From positions 3,856,199-3,920,198 of the forward strand of contig JADWOT020000007.1 of assembly GCA_036345935.2 (NCBI GenBank): DNA of 64,000 bases, in the 5' to 3' direction. Under the pieces are notes generated by a model. The model was not told the DNA's origin and searched no databases. It saw only the letters and a program-made list of their open reading frames with translations. This DNA comes from Taenia hydatigena. Its lineage: Eukaryota; Platyhelminthes; Cestoda; Cyclophyllidea; Taeniidae. Shown piece after piece: positions 1-12,870 of this stretch (position 1 is its first letter; the number at the start of each line of letters is the position of its first letter). The position numbers were made by a program, and so were the translations under genes.

Positions 1-379
1 CACGGCAATTCCTCTAAAGTAAGTAAAAGAAACCAGTGCCAAATCGGTAGTCTTTAAAGCTTACTGTCCACCGTCTTTTGATAAAAAGGTAGGTGAGGTG
101 TAACGTCCGTTTACGCGTCTATGACATCCTCCTTCACAGCTGCTGTGGGTGTAAACCAGGTGTCCTACTACCCACGTCAAAAATGACCCAAAATTATCTT
201 CCTCACATTGGTCTTCAGTTTCAAGCGCGTCAGCGACAATAAAACTCCTCACTGCCATTGGGGAACATAAGGGCTGCCTCGGAATGATGAACCTGCCGTC
301 GCACAGTTCACTGACTCATATTCAGACGGCACACTACCATACCTCATAACATTCCTTTGCACAATACCGATCGGAAACA

Positions 380-1465
380 CTTACCACGAAGAGTGTAAGA
401 CAGGAAGGTGTCAGTTCTAACATCTTTGAGGATCAGGTGGTCTTATCGAAAATGCACAAATCTCAACAAGCTCGTACTAATGAGAAAGACAGAAGAGACG
501 ACCTAACGCAAAATCTTGTGCCACCATTGCAGTGAGGCGGTAAAGGAAAGAGATAGGGAGGTAGTGAGCTTGAGAGATAGAGCTGGCCACCGTCAAGTAG
601 GTCAATAAACAGAAAACCTGATCACCAGGCGGGCAACTCTGCGAAGAGAAAAAAGTAAAATATCCCCATCTTTTCTCGCCTCTCTACTCGAATTCTACTA
701 ACCAAATAGCCAATGCACGAAGACGTACAGTTTCCTTTTGACACTACAACTCGTCAACCAACTATTAGTTTCTTGGCAGGGGGGTAATGCAGTTACGAAT
801 AATTACGGTTACGACTGAAGAAGGAAGAGGAACTAAGTAGAGGTCATTACTTCATTGCAGCAACGAGGATGCAGAGGCCGAGACGATTAGTGCGTTACAT
901 TTGAGGTAATCACTCTAACCCTGCATCTTCACTAAATGCCCCAGCTATGAGCATTTTAGATGCAATCATCCCAAGAAGCCTCTTGTGATGACAATAAATG
1001 CACAAAGTTTGATTGTTTTGATAAAATTATTATATAGAGTTCGATTCAAACAATTTAGTGCTATTTGCATCATCCGTTCTCGCATTCATAGACGCAATAA
1101 CAACTGTCGAATGACCTGACAAATGTCTGACGAATTCAATAAGTCAGATTTGGTCGAATCTAAAACGGTACACAGGTCTTAGAATAAAAGATGATTTTCT
1201 TTAGATTCGGAAACAATAAGAAAGGGGCACAAGAGCGGCAGACTTTTCAAACACTAGTTTACCTGCTGAGACATGCCCAGTTAATGCACTGGTGCAAGGT
1301 GCATCAACTACTGATATGAATTAGGGTTAAAACCGTTTAATTGGAGGCAGGAATTGCATTTCACTGCGGATAATTGCACAAGATCCGACGCGATCAATGC
1401 ACCACACTTTTCAACATCCAGTATGCTTCCTCGGATAGCAGCAGCACTATAGTGTTAAAGTACGC
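380..1465. repeat. Diverged paralogous segment, piece 1 (partner 19048-20134)
   Basis: Collinear similarity of roughly 65-70 percent to 19048-20134. Examples are the AAACACT...GGTGT stretch near 380/19050, the CCAACTATTAG / TCAACTATTAG block near 757/19440, and the TTCAACATCCAG / AGCAACATCCAG block near 1411/20080. No gene seen in it; positions 1-379 also show nothing recognisable. Confidence 0.65.
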
Positions 1466-2478
1466 GGAACTAAATAGTGAAGTTCTGAAAAAAGTTACCA
1501 ATCAAATCAGCGGATAGAGTCCCAGTTTAATAGTGATTTGGGCTGCACACCGAAGCACTGTTCGCTGCAGAATATTTACTACTTCAGCTTGTATTTGTTT
1601 GAATCACGCTTGCTAATGCTGCAGAGGATGCGGTTTAATCTATTGATAGAAAAGAGTGTACTCAAGTACTCTTGCAGAGGCTGCTGCGACTGTATCCGCA
1701 CTAGATCCCATAAGCACGACAGAATTTGCCTAAATAAATGGCAGAGCAAACTTTGATGAAACAAGTGTTACGATGCGATTGTACAATGACATAAAGAAGT
1801 GAAAATGAAATCCAAACACACTCAAGCAATTCACCAAGTGATTTTTAAAGAAAGGTTCGATTAGTATCGAAGCTAATCTGAAACAACGAAAAAGCCAACA
1901 ACATCATATACATCCCCGATTCCACATCATCATTACCAAGGCTAGGAAGGGCAAATGTTTTGGTGTTTTCTTCTTGTTTCTTTTAACAACTCACACCTCT
2001 TTGTGCGATGTCTTAACTTCACTGCGATCAGTGGAAAGCACTGCATAGCTGCAAACAAAAACACACTAAACGACGACCTAAAAATGACCAAAATCTATTT
2101 CACAAAGAAATATAAAATCATTTTAGGAAACATTTACTTAAAGGGCAAATCTGTACAAATTTTGGCGCAACTATATTAGAATGCTATGAAACATGCATGC
2201 GCATATTTGTTTACAGTTGGTGTTTAAAAAAATTTATAAGAGTAACTTAATTGCCACCATAAATGCTATTATTCAAAACAAAACAAATGTTTATTTAAGG
2301 ATGCTAATCCGTTAAACAATAATGCAAAACAAAAATTTTTAAATAAGGAAAAAGATAATAATACAATACAATAATAAAAAAGGAGATATAGTTGCAATGG
2401 CAGAGGTGGCCATATTGCCCGAGCTGCATGGACTGGCCTTCGAGCCATGCCAACAGCTCCACTCTCTCTGCATAATGA

Positions 2479-2578
2479 NNNNNNNNNNNNNNNNNNNNNN
2501 NNNNNNNNNNNNNNNNNNNNNNNNNNNNNNNNNNNNNNNNNNNNNNNNNNNNNNNNNNNNNNNNNNNNNNNNNNNNNN
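2479..2578. other. Assembly gap (100 N)
   Basis: Exactly 100 N, the usual placeholder for unknown length. By comparison with the related copies about 1.3 kb may be missing here. Confidence 0.99.
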
Positions 2579-2606
2579 AGCGTGATTTGAGCAAGCATAA
2601 GGCGAG

Positions 2607-2909
2607 ATGGCAAAGATTCTGCTAGGACCGGTTTGTCGATGTGCAGCACACGTCGTCCTTAAACTAGGTTTCAATGTGCTGGTTTGGTTGGTAAGTTTAT
2701 TGCAGAATTTCACTGTGGTTGTAATCGTTGCTCTATATTTCGTTCTGCTCCTACAGGCGCGGAGACGTTATTCAGTTTGGAATCTCCTGACTGAAGTGAT
2801 AGGTGAACTAGAAGCTCGAACTTCGCCGCTGAAAACGGAGACGAGATCACATTTGATGCAGTATACTAGCCTCATGCTCTCTTCAGTGAAACTGCTGGGA
2901 GTCGGTTGA
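2607..2909 (+). pseudogene. Possible relic of a two-exon gene with a 66-bp mini-intron (copy A)
   Basis: A canonical donor (GTTG/GTAAGT, intron from 2691) and a pyrimidine-rich acceptor (TTCTGCTCCTACAG, to 2756) enclose 66 bp. Joining the flanks keeps one frame open from an ATG at 2607 to a stop at 2907-2909. Beyond that stop, the frame still aligns with the two other copies (MRR, LRV, YGG against VRR, LRV, YKGG). Similarity between copies shows no excess of third-position changes, so coding constraint is not demonstrated. I recognise no protein family. It may be a decayed gene or chance. Confidence 0.25.
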
Positions 2910-5900
2910 ATGCGACGAAATGCGGTAGTTTGTAATTTCATGATGTCGCAAACAGGAAAGACCAGCCGTTTGTATGGGTTGAGAGTGCGGATATACGGAG
3001 GGAGAATTGTAGCCAAGCATAGTCATGCATGCATCTGTTTGCGTTGCATTATATTTTGCATTTTTCATTCATCTAGTTTAATCAGGCATGCCGCCTCGTC
3101 ATTAAGTGCAGCCTTTTGTATCCGCGACAGGCACTGCGGATTGGATAGAAATTACATTTAGATGACTTACGACTAGCTCTACCTTCGTTGGAGTCATTTC
3201 GTGCTTTCCAGCTTCTTGTGTAGTTTACTTGTTTGCGCAGATCTTGAGCGTTTTTGCTCTTATTGGTACTTATTAAATATTAGCAGGTCTGGTATTTGTG
3301 CTTATTGACATCTGATCATGCCACTGACTAAATTTACCCGTTTTTGTAATTGACCGTGCCACTTGTTTCTTTTTTTGTTGGAGTGCTTTAATGTCCTAAA
3401 GCTGCTGTTATCCGATGAAGCATATTTGACGTTGATAGATGCGATGCCTTGATCGGCGTCATGAATCGTGTAACCATCCTCAGTGGGACGCAATTCCTAC
3501 CGCCAGATAAACGTTCTTCTAAGTCATGTCAGTCGGTGATATACCATGCATTGGTGCATCAATGAAGCATGCTCCAGCAAACACACTTTTGACTAGGAAA
3601 TTTGCTGCTGCTTTACTCCTTAATGTCTTCCCAATTTGAAAGCCATGCTTTTCCCAAACTCTATTTTTTTCGGGTCGAATCAAGTTTTGTGGAACTATCA
3701 AACAATTTTGTCGGTTCATTCGGCAGATGTTATTATGTTTGTGAAGTTGGAAGCAGAGGTGATGCAAAGGGCGCTACAATGTTTGAATCTGACTTTGTTT
3801 GGTGTTTTAATCCAAATAATGGAAATTTGTGCAGTTGTTGCTATCATATGAGGCCTCTTGGGATGATTGTTTCTAAAATGCTTATAACTGAGGCGTTCAG
3901 TGAAGACGCAATTTTATGGTGACGCCCTTGGAGGCAATGCACTGATAGCTTTGGCGTGTGTATTTCCACTGTCATAGTAATGTTGTATCCTTTGCGTGGT
4001 CCCCATTTTTCCTTTAGTCATCGTAGTAATTTGTCTTGCGATGGGGTTAATATTTGATTGAGGGACCATAGAAACAAAGACGGGATGTGGGTTCGACCCT
4101 GCCAGCATTTTTGTGCACTTACTCGGATATCTGGCTATTTGGTTCGCAGGAAATTGAGTAGATAGGCAGTCAAAGGAGGGAGAGCCTTTACCTCTTCCTT
4201 CTGTGGAGTTACCTGCCTGGTCATCGATTTTTCTGTCTACCGACCTGCCTGATGGTCTCCCGTTTCATCTATCGAACTCGCCACTTCTCTGCCACTTTCC
4301 TTTACTGCTTTACTGCAACAGCAGCATAAAATATTGCTTTGGATCATTTGCCTCGTCCTGCGCAATGGGTGTGAGCTAGTTGAGATTCCTACACCTTCGA
4401 AAGAACCATCTGGTCTTTGGAGATGCTAAAACTGACATTTTGCTCCATTTCGATTTAATCATCACTGATGAGAACGCTTAAGTAGAAGGTTGTCTCGGCT
4501 CTGTTTACACTATCAATCAGAAAATGAAAAGGTGGAGACTTCATTGGAGTTGTCTTCATCGACTTAACGAGTGAGCAAAGGAACTGCGGTTGAAGGCGCT
4601 GGACTGGCTACTAGGAGGCAGATGTCGAATCATTGGTCTGTTTGTTAGGATGAATGAAGATGTGCTGGCAGGCGGAATTGTTTGCGATGAATTAATCCAT
4701 TGGTGAATGCAAAAGAGGCATTGCTAAGGCCTTTCTTCTGAATGCTATATAACTCTAACTCAAGTGGGAAAGTATCCCCCACGCCAGCAATAGATGTCCT
4801 TTGGCGGGTCTCGGCTAATGTCACTTGCCATTGCTTTCAAATAGTTGTCAAAAGCGTGACTTTGTCTACAATTCTCTGATGTACCATCTTAACATGCACA
4901 CCCAAATTTTGGCCTACCTCTTTCCAATGGACATTGATTAGAAAGCGGACCAATCGGTAGTTAACATAATCAACTATCTGCATTAGTTTGCGTTGAAGGA
5001 GTGGCAGGAGGCATTTGTGAACCACTGACCAATGTGCAAAGCTCTGTACCCACCATCCTCGTGTTCGTGGACTCTCAAGTGCGCCTGTCCGCGCCCGACC
5101 AGTGATGCGAATGCCTCTCTGATTATCAATAGATGCGGTGACTCTAAAGCCTTTCATTTGCATCAGCCTCATTTAGTGATTCTACCGCAACTTAGAGTGT
5201 CATTACCTATGATTTTGATGGCATTATGAAATGCACCTGTGAATACTAACAATATGGATATGCTTTTTGTCCTTTTTCGTTTGCCCGGTTTGTCTGGTTG
5301 GTATTATGAGAAGAAAGATTTGCGCCTAGAATATATTCACTCATTTTAAAGTAATTTTGATGGGCCTGGTAATTGGCAAGTTTAGCTTCAGCGTCGCAAG
5401 CGGGTAGTGATTGTGCAATGAAGTGCTTGTCTTTGTTCATCACTGCGATTCGGCCAATCTTGTGACAGGAAGTAGTCGCCATAGGACATGGAGTTACGAG
5501 TAGCAGCTTCATTACTGCTTCTTGCAATGTCATCGCGTTTGTGATGTGATGCGCGGAGTGTTGACTAACGCTGAAGTGAATTGCGAGTGCATCAATTCTT
5601 GCTCACTGGCCATGAGTGGTGAAGCTAAACATATCTGCATCCGCTCTGCCTCTGCTGCTCAACCTTCTATGTCGCGCGAGCGTGGATGCTGTTCGACCAC
5701 TTTTACAACTTAGAGTTTTCTTTCCTGTGGAAGGCGTAGAGGAGATCCTGCCCGCTGCAACACCTGTCAATTTCGAGATTGTTAGTCTTATGTTGCATTC
5801 CTTTGCAATGCATATGGCTTCATTTCAATGAGTGGTGGTTAAAATTTGTGGTGAGCTTCTTGGTTTATGTGGGGTTGTAGACTGTCATTCACTGACGTAA

Positions 5901-7523
5901 CTTCTGAACTGACTACATGAAATGCAGTGGTAGTGGTGATGGCAACGGTCATTTGTGGGATTTCGTGCGGCAACTATTCTGCATATAGGCTGATAGAATG
6001 GTGGATCATTAGGGTTGACGGGATAACTGCCATACTGTAGCATGTTTATTGTTCGGTTCCTCGAATGCAATATGTACCGACCAAAATGAGGACGAGGCAT
6101 TCAGGCAGAATGTAAGCACAGTGCAGTTTTGAGGTGAAGACACGTAAGACGTTGGTGCCACCTGTGCAAACCACCAGCAACAAATCGAATTGGTTGGTCC
6201 TTCCTTTTTGTCACAATCAAAGTTTTATTTCTTTTAAGTTGTTTTGTTTATCCACCCACCCATCCGCGCGAATTTTGCCGACCAACCCGCTCTAGAGCCT
6301 ACTGGATAGGAGCAAATGACCAATAAGCGATGCCTGCACAGCATGTGGTATTGTCGATCCATTGACCGGCGACCCAATGCCGATGAGTTAGCAAGAGGTG
6401 CGAGCTGAGAAGAGCACAGGCGATCTAAATCTAGGTCACCGGCGCAGGCTTCTACATGCCTTTATGGAGTCATAACCAACGCGCGGAGTTGATTTGAATA
6501 AGCAAGGAGAAAGGAGGAGCAGCAGCACAATTTTAAAATTGTATCAGAAAGAAGACGCAGAAATGGACAGACTTCTGGCACCAGAAATCGCATTAGCAAG
6601 GCAGCTTTAAGGGTTTATATGTAAGCAGACCCATAAAGAAAAGGACAGTAATTGGTGCCTAAGGATTTGCTGCATCTTCTAAACAGGTACCAGCCCACCG
6701 GCTTTTATTTAAATAGACCATATTTCGCGTACAACCACACTTTGCCCTAACTCTCCCCTCCTTCTCTTCGAAGAGTGAGCATTTCCAATTTCTGCCGACA
6801 TCAATTGGCGATTATTTTTAGTTTGAAAGTGGGAGTTTCTATTGCATTTTCTCTGCATAATGCCACGAGCGCACACACTGTGTTAATTTATGGCACCCGG
6901 GGAGTGGGGCAACTATGGAAGCAGACCAAACGTTTGGATCTTAGGCATCAAGTTGCACGATATTCGCAAGGAGCTGCCCTAATATTTACCTATCACATGA
7001 GCTAATTCGAATAGTTGCAGTCAAGATCTTCAAACGCAATTGCAATCCAGTATGGAGGTGCAATCAGAATGGACGTAAGCACGGTGCAGTCTTGAAACAG
7101 AAGTACATGATGTAGCAACTCCACCATCAACGTGCTCGCAACTGACAATTGTCTCTTTCTTGATTGTTGGTTGGCTATCAGTGTTAGATAGTTGCCTCCT
7201 CTCCTCCTCCATCTCTTCCTCCTCATGTGACCGCTGGAACACGGCCCAAATCGTAACCCTAATAAAAATTTTCACTCATGCGCTAGTCGTCTCAAGTAAC
7301 GATTGCTAAGCACCAAAGCTGTAACGGTAGCCCTCTATCGCAGAATTCAAACGAAAAGCTGGCAAGGTGGCATGCGCAGAGTTGAAAATGTGGTTGTGTT
7401 TTACTACCTTTTTCTTCACAAGCAAATGAAATAATAACCCTGGCACACATGCATATTCATTGCATCCCGCTAAACACAACCTGCCCCAGTCAGGCCTCCA
7501 TGACAATACAAGTGATCAACAAA

Positions 7524-8123
7524 CGTACACTACCCACCCATCTGACCGGAAAAAACAACAAAATGCGCAAAAGTCAGAACTGTCATTACTTCATACATAG
7601 CAGTGCTAGGTGAAAGCACCCAAACAACTGATGGCAGCAAACAAGTAAAGCATTTAGAAGGTAAAATAGTAAGAGGGGGCATAGTTAGTCCTAAGTCAGC
7701 GTTGGATCCCCATTCAACGGACAGTGACTGCGGCTTAATGCAAAAGACTACACTTCGCAGTCAGGCGTCACACCTCATCAAAGTAGATAGACATCAAGCA
7801 AACGGTATGTACAAGTGGAGACTTTACAGATGTGCATAAAAATGCGCGCCTATACGCACCTATGAATTGGCAAGTTCCTTCCTCCATCTATCCACAATCT
7901 TCACACTCATTGACTTGGCCCTTTTTGCCTACCACATCACAACGCGGGGGTCACGATACGGCACCGCTTGCACCCTACTTTGCAGACTTCCAGCAGTTTT
8001 GGCAACGAATCCATCAGTGAACGCTTGTTACCAAAACGACATTTAGCGGTGGCACAGCCCTAACGAAACACCTGTCCTTTGCACTCCGAGGAAATATTGC
8101 TGGCATGCCGCTTCATTTGTTCA
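7524..8123. repeat. High-similarity 600-bp island, copy 1 (partner 20135-20737)
   Basis: About 90 percent identical to 20135-20737 with almost no indels, in contrast to 65-70 percent in the flanking paralogous pieces. Both copies have matching short open frames (ending WRLYRCA), but changes fall evenly on all three codon positions, so it is probably not coding. Confidence 0.85.
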
Positions 8124-9348
8124 TTACTACAAGCAACGTATGAGTAAGTAATTAGCCATGGCGCTCTGTTTATCGCAGCTTTCTTGCTGACGCGTAGTAT
8201 TTGTTAAATATTCAGCAAACATACCATCTTGCCCATTACCTGCCGATCTGACTGGGGTGCATCACTGAGATATGGACACAAATTTTAGCTGATGCGCTTA
8301 TTCCCACCTCTCGCCTCTATTTGTAATGCCGATTGACTGTAAGTGCAATAAATAATGATAGAGGAGATACCATCGGCAATGACATCTCCAAGGTATTGGC
8401 ACAACTGTTAAATGCGCTCGACCTTATTTAGCTCTTTTTGTGATCCGTCTCAAATGCGACGTCTGATATTCGGTTGATGAGACCCACGGACACATGACAC
8501 GTGAGACAAACTATGTGGTCCGTGTGGTACGGCAGTGTCAAGAACTCTGCATCTCATCATCTGTAGCTTTTGTCAGTGGGAGCCCTCAAGCTTCTCATTT
8601 ACTTTCGCCTCCTATCCTCATTATATATCTCTCTTTAACTTCCCCGTTCTCCCTCCTCCTCTTTCATAATGGCCACTGTATCGTTTTCTGCAGGATTACA
8701 TCAGATGATAACAGCAGCATTTGTTCCAACCTTAACCTTGTGAATGCTTGCTGCACCCTACCATGCATTCATTTACGGTGGGAAGCATGTACTTTATTGT
8801 TCTGACTGAAACCTTCAATATCTTGCCATTCTCAATTCAATGCTTTTGTAGTGCTTTGCCTTCGAGAGTTTCATTGGATCACTGGTTACGGGATTGGGGT
8901 TTCATCTTCCATTTTTAGTGGTATTTGAGGTCTTGTCAATATTCGGGAATCGGCGTTAGCTTAATTAGACAGGAGATATGTCAATGTCTTACTACTACCA
9001 ACCTTAAATGCTCCATTTAATCTGACAGCTTTGTGTGATCTGCGTCTTCGTGTGACTTGCCACATCTTAAGGCAGAAAGGTGGTTGGCGTTTGTAATGTC
9101 TGCTTACGCACCCAAAACGTCAAATGGGGAATAAATATTGCGATGAGCCAAATATTACGGAAAAATTAGTAAAACCTAAGAGAATGGGGAGGCGTGATGT
9201 ATACTGACCCAAAATTTTGTTTTGTCGCACTGCTTGGGTGATGGAATTAATGGAGTAGTGGGATAAAGAATTCGAAAAAACTATGCAAATACGATATTAT
9301 CCATCCTTAAAAAGTAATTGACTTAAGTGTTAAAAAGTCGTCGACCCA

Positions 9349-9421
9349 GCCCGCGTCGCCTAATGGATAATGCGTCTGCCTCCTAAGTAGAAGATTGTGG
9401 GTTCGAGTCCCACCGTGGGTG
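9349..9421 (+). tRNA. tRNA-Arg(CCU)
   Basis: 73-nt cloverleaf with anticodon CCT in the loop CTCCTAA. Acceptor stem GCCCGCG pairs with CGTGGGT throughout (two G-U wobbles). The anticodon stem TCTGC/GTAGA pairs with one wobble, and the T arm GTGGG-TTCGAGT-CCCAC is perfect. The D stem GCC/TGC has one mismatch. The TAATGGATAA D loop is typical of eukaryotic tRNA-Arg-CCT. No run of four T follows closely, so Pol III termination is not obvious and a recently decayed copy cannot be excluded. Confidence 0.8.
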
Positions 9422-9550
9422 TCTCGTTTGCCCACACCAATTTACGTTCGTTTGCGGTAGTGCCAACAAGTGTCTAAGAATGTGCGTGTGCGTGGTCGCA
9501 GCTGTCCCTTCACAGCTAGTTATCAGATGCCAAGAGAAAGTCTTGAAGGG

Positions 9551-9554
9551 AAAA
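9551..9554 (-). terminator. Pol III terminator of the tRNA-Met-like gene
   Basis: Four T on the minus strand, four bases past the discriminator base of the tRNA-Met-like sequence. Confidence 0.5.
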
Positions 9555-9558
9555 GCGC

Positions 9559-9632
9559 TGCCCAGAGCGAAACTCGAACTGGCGACCTTCAAATTATGAG
9601 ACTGACGTGTCAACCGACTGCGCTACCCGAGC
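9559..9632 (-). tRNA. tRNA-Met(CAU)-like gene, degenerate
   Basis: 74-nt elongator tRNA-Met-like sequence with anticodon loop CTCATAA and anticodon stem TCAGT/TTTGA. The acceptor stem GCTCGGG/TCTGGGC pairs fully using wobbles. The D stem (GCGC/ACAC) has two A-C mismatches and the T stem (GCCAG/TTCGC) has one C-C mismatch, so the fold is damaged. A TTTT run (9551-9554 on the minus strand) follows within five bases, as expected for Pol III. It is most likely a decaying copy or pseudogene; it converges with tRNA-Arg 137 bp away. Confidence 0.6.
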
Positions 9633-12300
9633 GCGACGAGCGTTACGAGATTGTTATAACCTGGTGCTCCAACACATACAGCATCAATTTTGCTCAAATC
9701 CATTCGGTTTGATTAAGTGAATGCCAGCTCAAATCAAAGGAAGTGCACCTATGCCTTGGTTTAGACGAGATCCGGTTAGGTCAGATGCAGTTGTCTGTCC
9801 GATGCAGCAAAATGAATGGGAGAACCAGTGATAGGAGGCGTTGGCGATGGTTTTGTCTAACCAATAAGAAGTGCACCCCAGTGTAAAAGTGGTGGGTACA
9901 GGGGAAAGGTGGTAAGTCACGTGACGACTTCGCACCCAAAATTTAGCCATGCACAGGCGGTAACGTTTGGTTTGAGGAATGACGGGTGGAAAGAATTATC
10001 ACTCACTTGGATTTCGACTGCTGCATAGGAGTTAGTTAATAGTGATGGCAAGCTGTTCTTTAAGCGATGGCCGTTGGCTGGTAGGAAGGTGGGAATGTAT
10101 TTGTGACCCACATATTATGCAGTCAACTACGGCTGGTGTTTAGATAAGTGAAATTGTACTTTTGTGAAGGCTTGAACACTTTATAAAATGAAGCATTTTC
10201 CATAATCAAGTGAGAGCGTTAAGTGAGGCAACAGAAAAATTTGGCTCGAATGTATTCTAAAGCTTTTCCATAAAAGGTGAGCAACTGGTTAATTCTTACC
10301 ACTAGTCTGTTTCCACATCTGAAGGCGGCAAGGATGTCTTTGCGGTACAAATTTCCTGACCGCTATTTTACACTCCGACCAGTGAGCTACAGCATTTGCA
10401 ATGCAATGACTACAGTAAATTCAGTGATCATGCCTATGGATATAAGCGTATATTTTATTTATTTGACAAAAGGAAAAAGTGGCAGGTTGTGGGTGAGATG
10501 TTCAAATGCATGATGAGCCATCGTTTGATTGGCTTGCTTGCGAGTGGGTCACCTGAATGCGTTTTATATGCTTATAAAGGTCATGGTGGTAATCCTTCAT
10601 CGTGGAAACAGAGGTTATTTTAAGCAAACTTGACGACCGAGATATTCATTCGCCATTTGGGAGTTCTTCAGTACAAGATTTAGGATGACTAAACCAACAA
10701 ATACTGGTGTATTGCCCTAAAACGACGCTTTCTTTAAAGCAAAGATACTTTTTGTAAACGTGGTTTGTGGGTCGCAAATCAGATCTAATTACTTTCATAT
10801 ATTTACTTCAATTTCTCCTTTCCTACGATTAGCCAGACTTTGACTAATTCAACATATCTGATGGAGCTTGGAATCCATTCGACACCGATGGAGGAGTGGC
10901 ATGCTCGAGACCTCTTCTCAGGCTTCTCTTCACTCCATTTAGTCACGATAATGCAGACAATTCCCGACCATTGGTTGCAATAATTTTATAACTTGATGAG
11001 AAGCATTCCTTTGTATGGAAGCGCAGCTCATAGTCATAAGTGGCTGTAAAATTTATTCTTGACGAATGGGCTCAATGAGTGCCTTAATCGACAGGTTTGT
11101 TGGCTCCCCCTATTGCTGTTTCTTTCAAAGTGCATTGCTATTTCCAATGATGCTACTGAATTGACATTAGTAACACTTTTATATATCAGTATGCCGGACC
11201 CGGTTAACTTCAGTGACTGATAGTAGCGGTCTGCATCCACTTCGAATGCCTTCTTCTCACAGCCAAGTAAAGTTTGCATAAAGGGAACATGAGTGAGGAA
11301 TTCGCATTCACACAAGAAAGGCTAGATCGTCGACACCTGCGTGGATCGTATTACACACTGCAAAAATTTTTATGAGGTATGCGCAGCGTATGAGCTTGCG
11401 ATTTGCCCTCCCAATGTTCCTGTTTGTAAAAATTTTTAGTGATTCATTTGTACTAGTCTTAAAAGCAAAAATAGATGTATCGAGCACAAAATTGGACTTT
11501 CAGTGAGATGCTTTAGCCATCGTGGTACAGGCAAGGTCAATAATGAACTGGTTGCTGCGGATGCAAATGCAGCAATCGCTAGATGGCTGCTTCTCCATCT
11601 CCTTTAGCCACAATGACTTTCATAAGGTTTCTCCAATACTCGCTTACTTGAGTAGCATTTGTATCCAATGTACCATATACTCTGCCCACTATGACGCATA
11701 TCACCTTCAGACACTAGCACTCAATCCGTTAATCAATCCTAAATTAATATTTCCAACGAACGCATTTAACCTAAGGTGCAATAACGCATGCACCAAAAAA
11801 GTTAAAGGACATTCACACTTTCCATGTTTTATGCTAGCGTGTCGCAGTAGAGGCAATACGATAGCGAAATACCACGCACGTCTGGGTTGTGCAGACCATA
11901 TTATGTGTGGCAGAGTTATTACAAGATGCCATGGTAAGGTTGCTCACTTGATACTGGCGCAAAATGGAAACATCTCGATTTGCTCAAAGGATTACCTATA
12001 CTGCTCTTTGGCCTTAAGAAGACTTGTTTGGAGATTAGGATTGTCTCACCGTAGATATTCATGTGAGTTATTGCGCAGATTGCCACGCCTTAACTATCAA
12101 CATCTAGCATGCTCGGTTTGGTAAAATGGTTCTGAGATATTATAATGTCTTGATCATAGTCCTTAAAATGTACGTGCCAATTCTTCTTTTAAACGGATTA
12201 CAAAACAAGTAAAATGGTCTAATACGAGAGTAAGTCATTTCGGTCAATACCATTAAACGGATGCCAATAAGCATAAAAAATTAGAGCTGTCAACGGATAC

Positions 12301-12870
12301 AGCACACCAGTGCTGATTGAAGGAATGGTCCACCCATCACCTGTGCCAGCGTTCCTCGTACCACGTGCCTGTCGGAAGAAATGCGACCATTAATGATATT
12401 CTTGAAGACGACGTTCTTCGATAATCTTACTGACAGAATAGGCAGATTTATGCTTAGTCTGACAGTGGCGTCGGCTGCACGTTGACATCTCGATCGTCAG
12501 AGGATTCCGCTACCTCGGCTTAGGTTCGTTCAAATCGCGTCTGCCGAAGTTGCATAGGGCGTAATTCTTGTTTATTGATGAAAAACAGCAAACTGAAGTA
12601 CCCTTCCAAAGGTTATCACAGCCATACCGCTTCCACAAACAAAAATGATACCGGAAATATTCGGATAATACAAATGCTGCCGAGCGATTACTTAGAGCTG
12701 CGAAACATAATAGCTGGCGATTCCTTTTATGAGACATAAATCCTCAACTCGATAAGACACAAAACGCATCACAACAACTACTGATTATAAGCTCACTAGT
12801 GCCTGAAGAAGCGCGGAGCAATGGAAGAGACAAATTTCAAACCAAGCTTTTTCAGCAATGCTTCCAAACC
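12301..12870. repeat. Diverged paralogous segment, piece 3 (partner about 20760-21310)
   Basis: Shares CCACCCATCACCTG near 12330/20775 and GGCTTAGG...TCGCGYCTGC near 12518/20951, then continues at about 65-70 percent similarity. No gene seen. Confidence 0.6.

Larger units (their letters stand above)
2393..5860. repeat. Older diverged third copy of the repeat found at 29730-33620 and 51245-55100
   Basis: Several blocks align with both duplication copies. 2393-2479 matches 29730-29800; 2600-3200 matches 31170-31720; 3560-4110 matches 32150-32640; 5525-5860 matches 33265-33610. Similarity is about 70-80 percent with many indels. The 100-N gap at 2479 stands where the other copies have about 1.3 kb of extra sequence. 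No mucin gene is present beside this copy. Confidence 0.8.
1466..7523. other. Segment absent from the paralogous locus at 19-21 kb
   Basis: Lies between two pieces that are adjacent in the partner locus (junction near 20135). It contains the repeat copy at 2393-5860 and an approximately 1 kb internal duplication (6080-6190 resembles 7065-7160). No protein gene recognised. I see no terminal repeats or target-site duplication that would mark it as a transposon. Confidence 0.5.
8124..12300. other. Segment absent from the paralogous locus, holding the tRNA pair
   Basis: Interrupts the paralogy: 8123 corresponds to 20737 and 12301 to about 20760. Apart from the tRNA-Arg and tRNA-Met-like sequences I see no supported gene. 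A 200-codon open frame at 11522-12124 has no recognisable domain. No terminal repeats noticed. Confidence 0.5.

Noticed and set aside
4089..4105. GGGTTCGACCCT, a Pol III B-box-like sequence
   Set aside because: No matching acceptor stem, D arm or anticodon arm upstream, and it is not kept in the related copies near 32610 and 54100.
7603..8020. Pair of short frames conserved between 7.6-8.0 kb and 20.2-20.6 kb
   Set aside because: Substitutions fall about equally on the three codon positions, so the similarity reflects DNA identity and not protein constraint.
11522..12124. 200-codon open frame on the plus strand
   Set aside because: No recognisable domain, signal peptide or paralogue. In 64 kb of non-coding DNA an open frame of this length can occur by chance.
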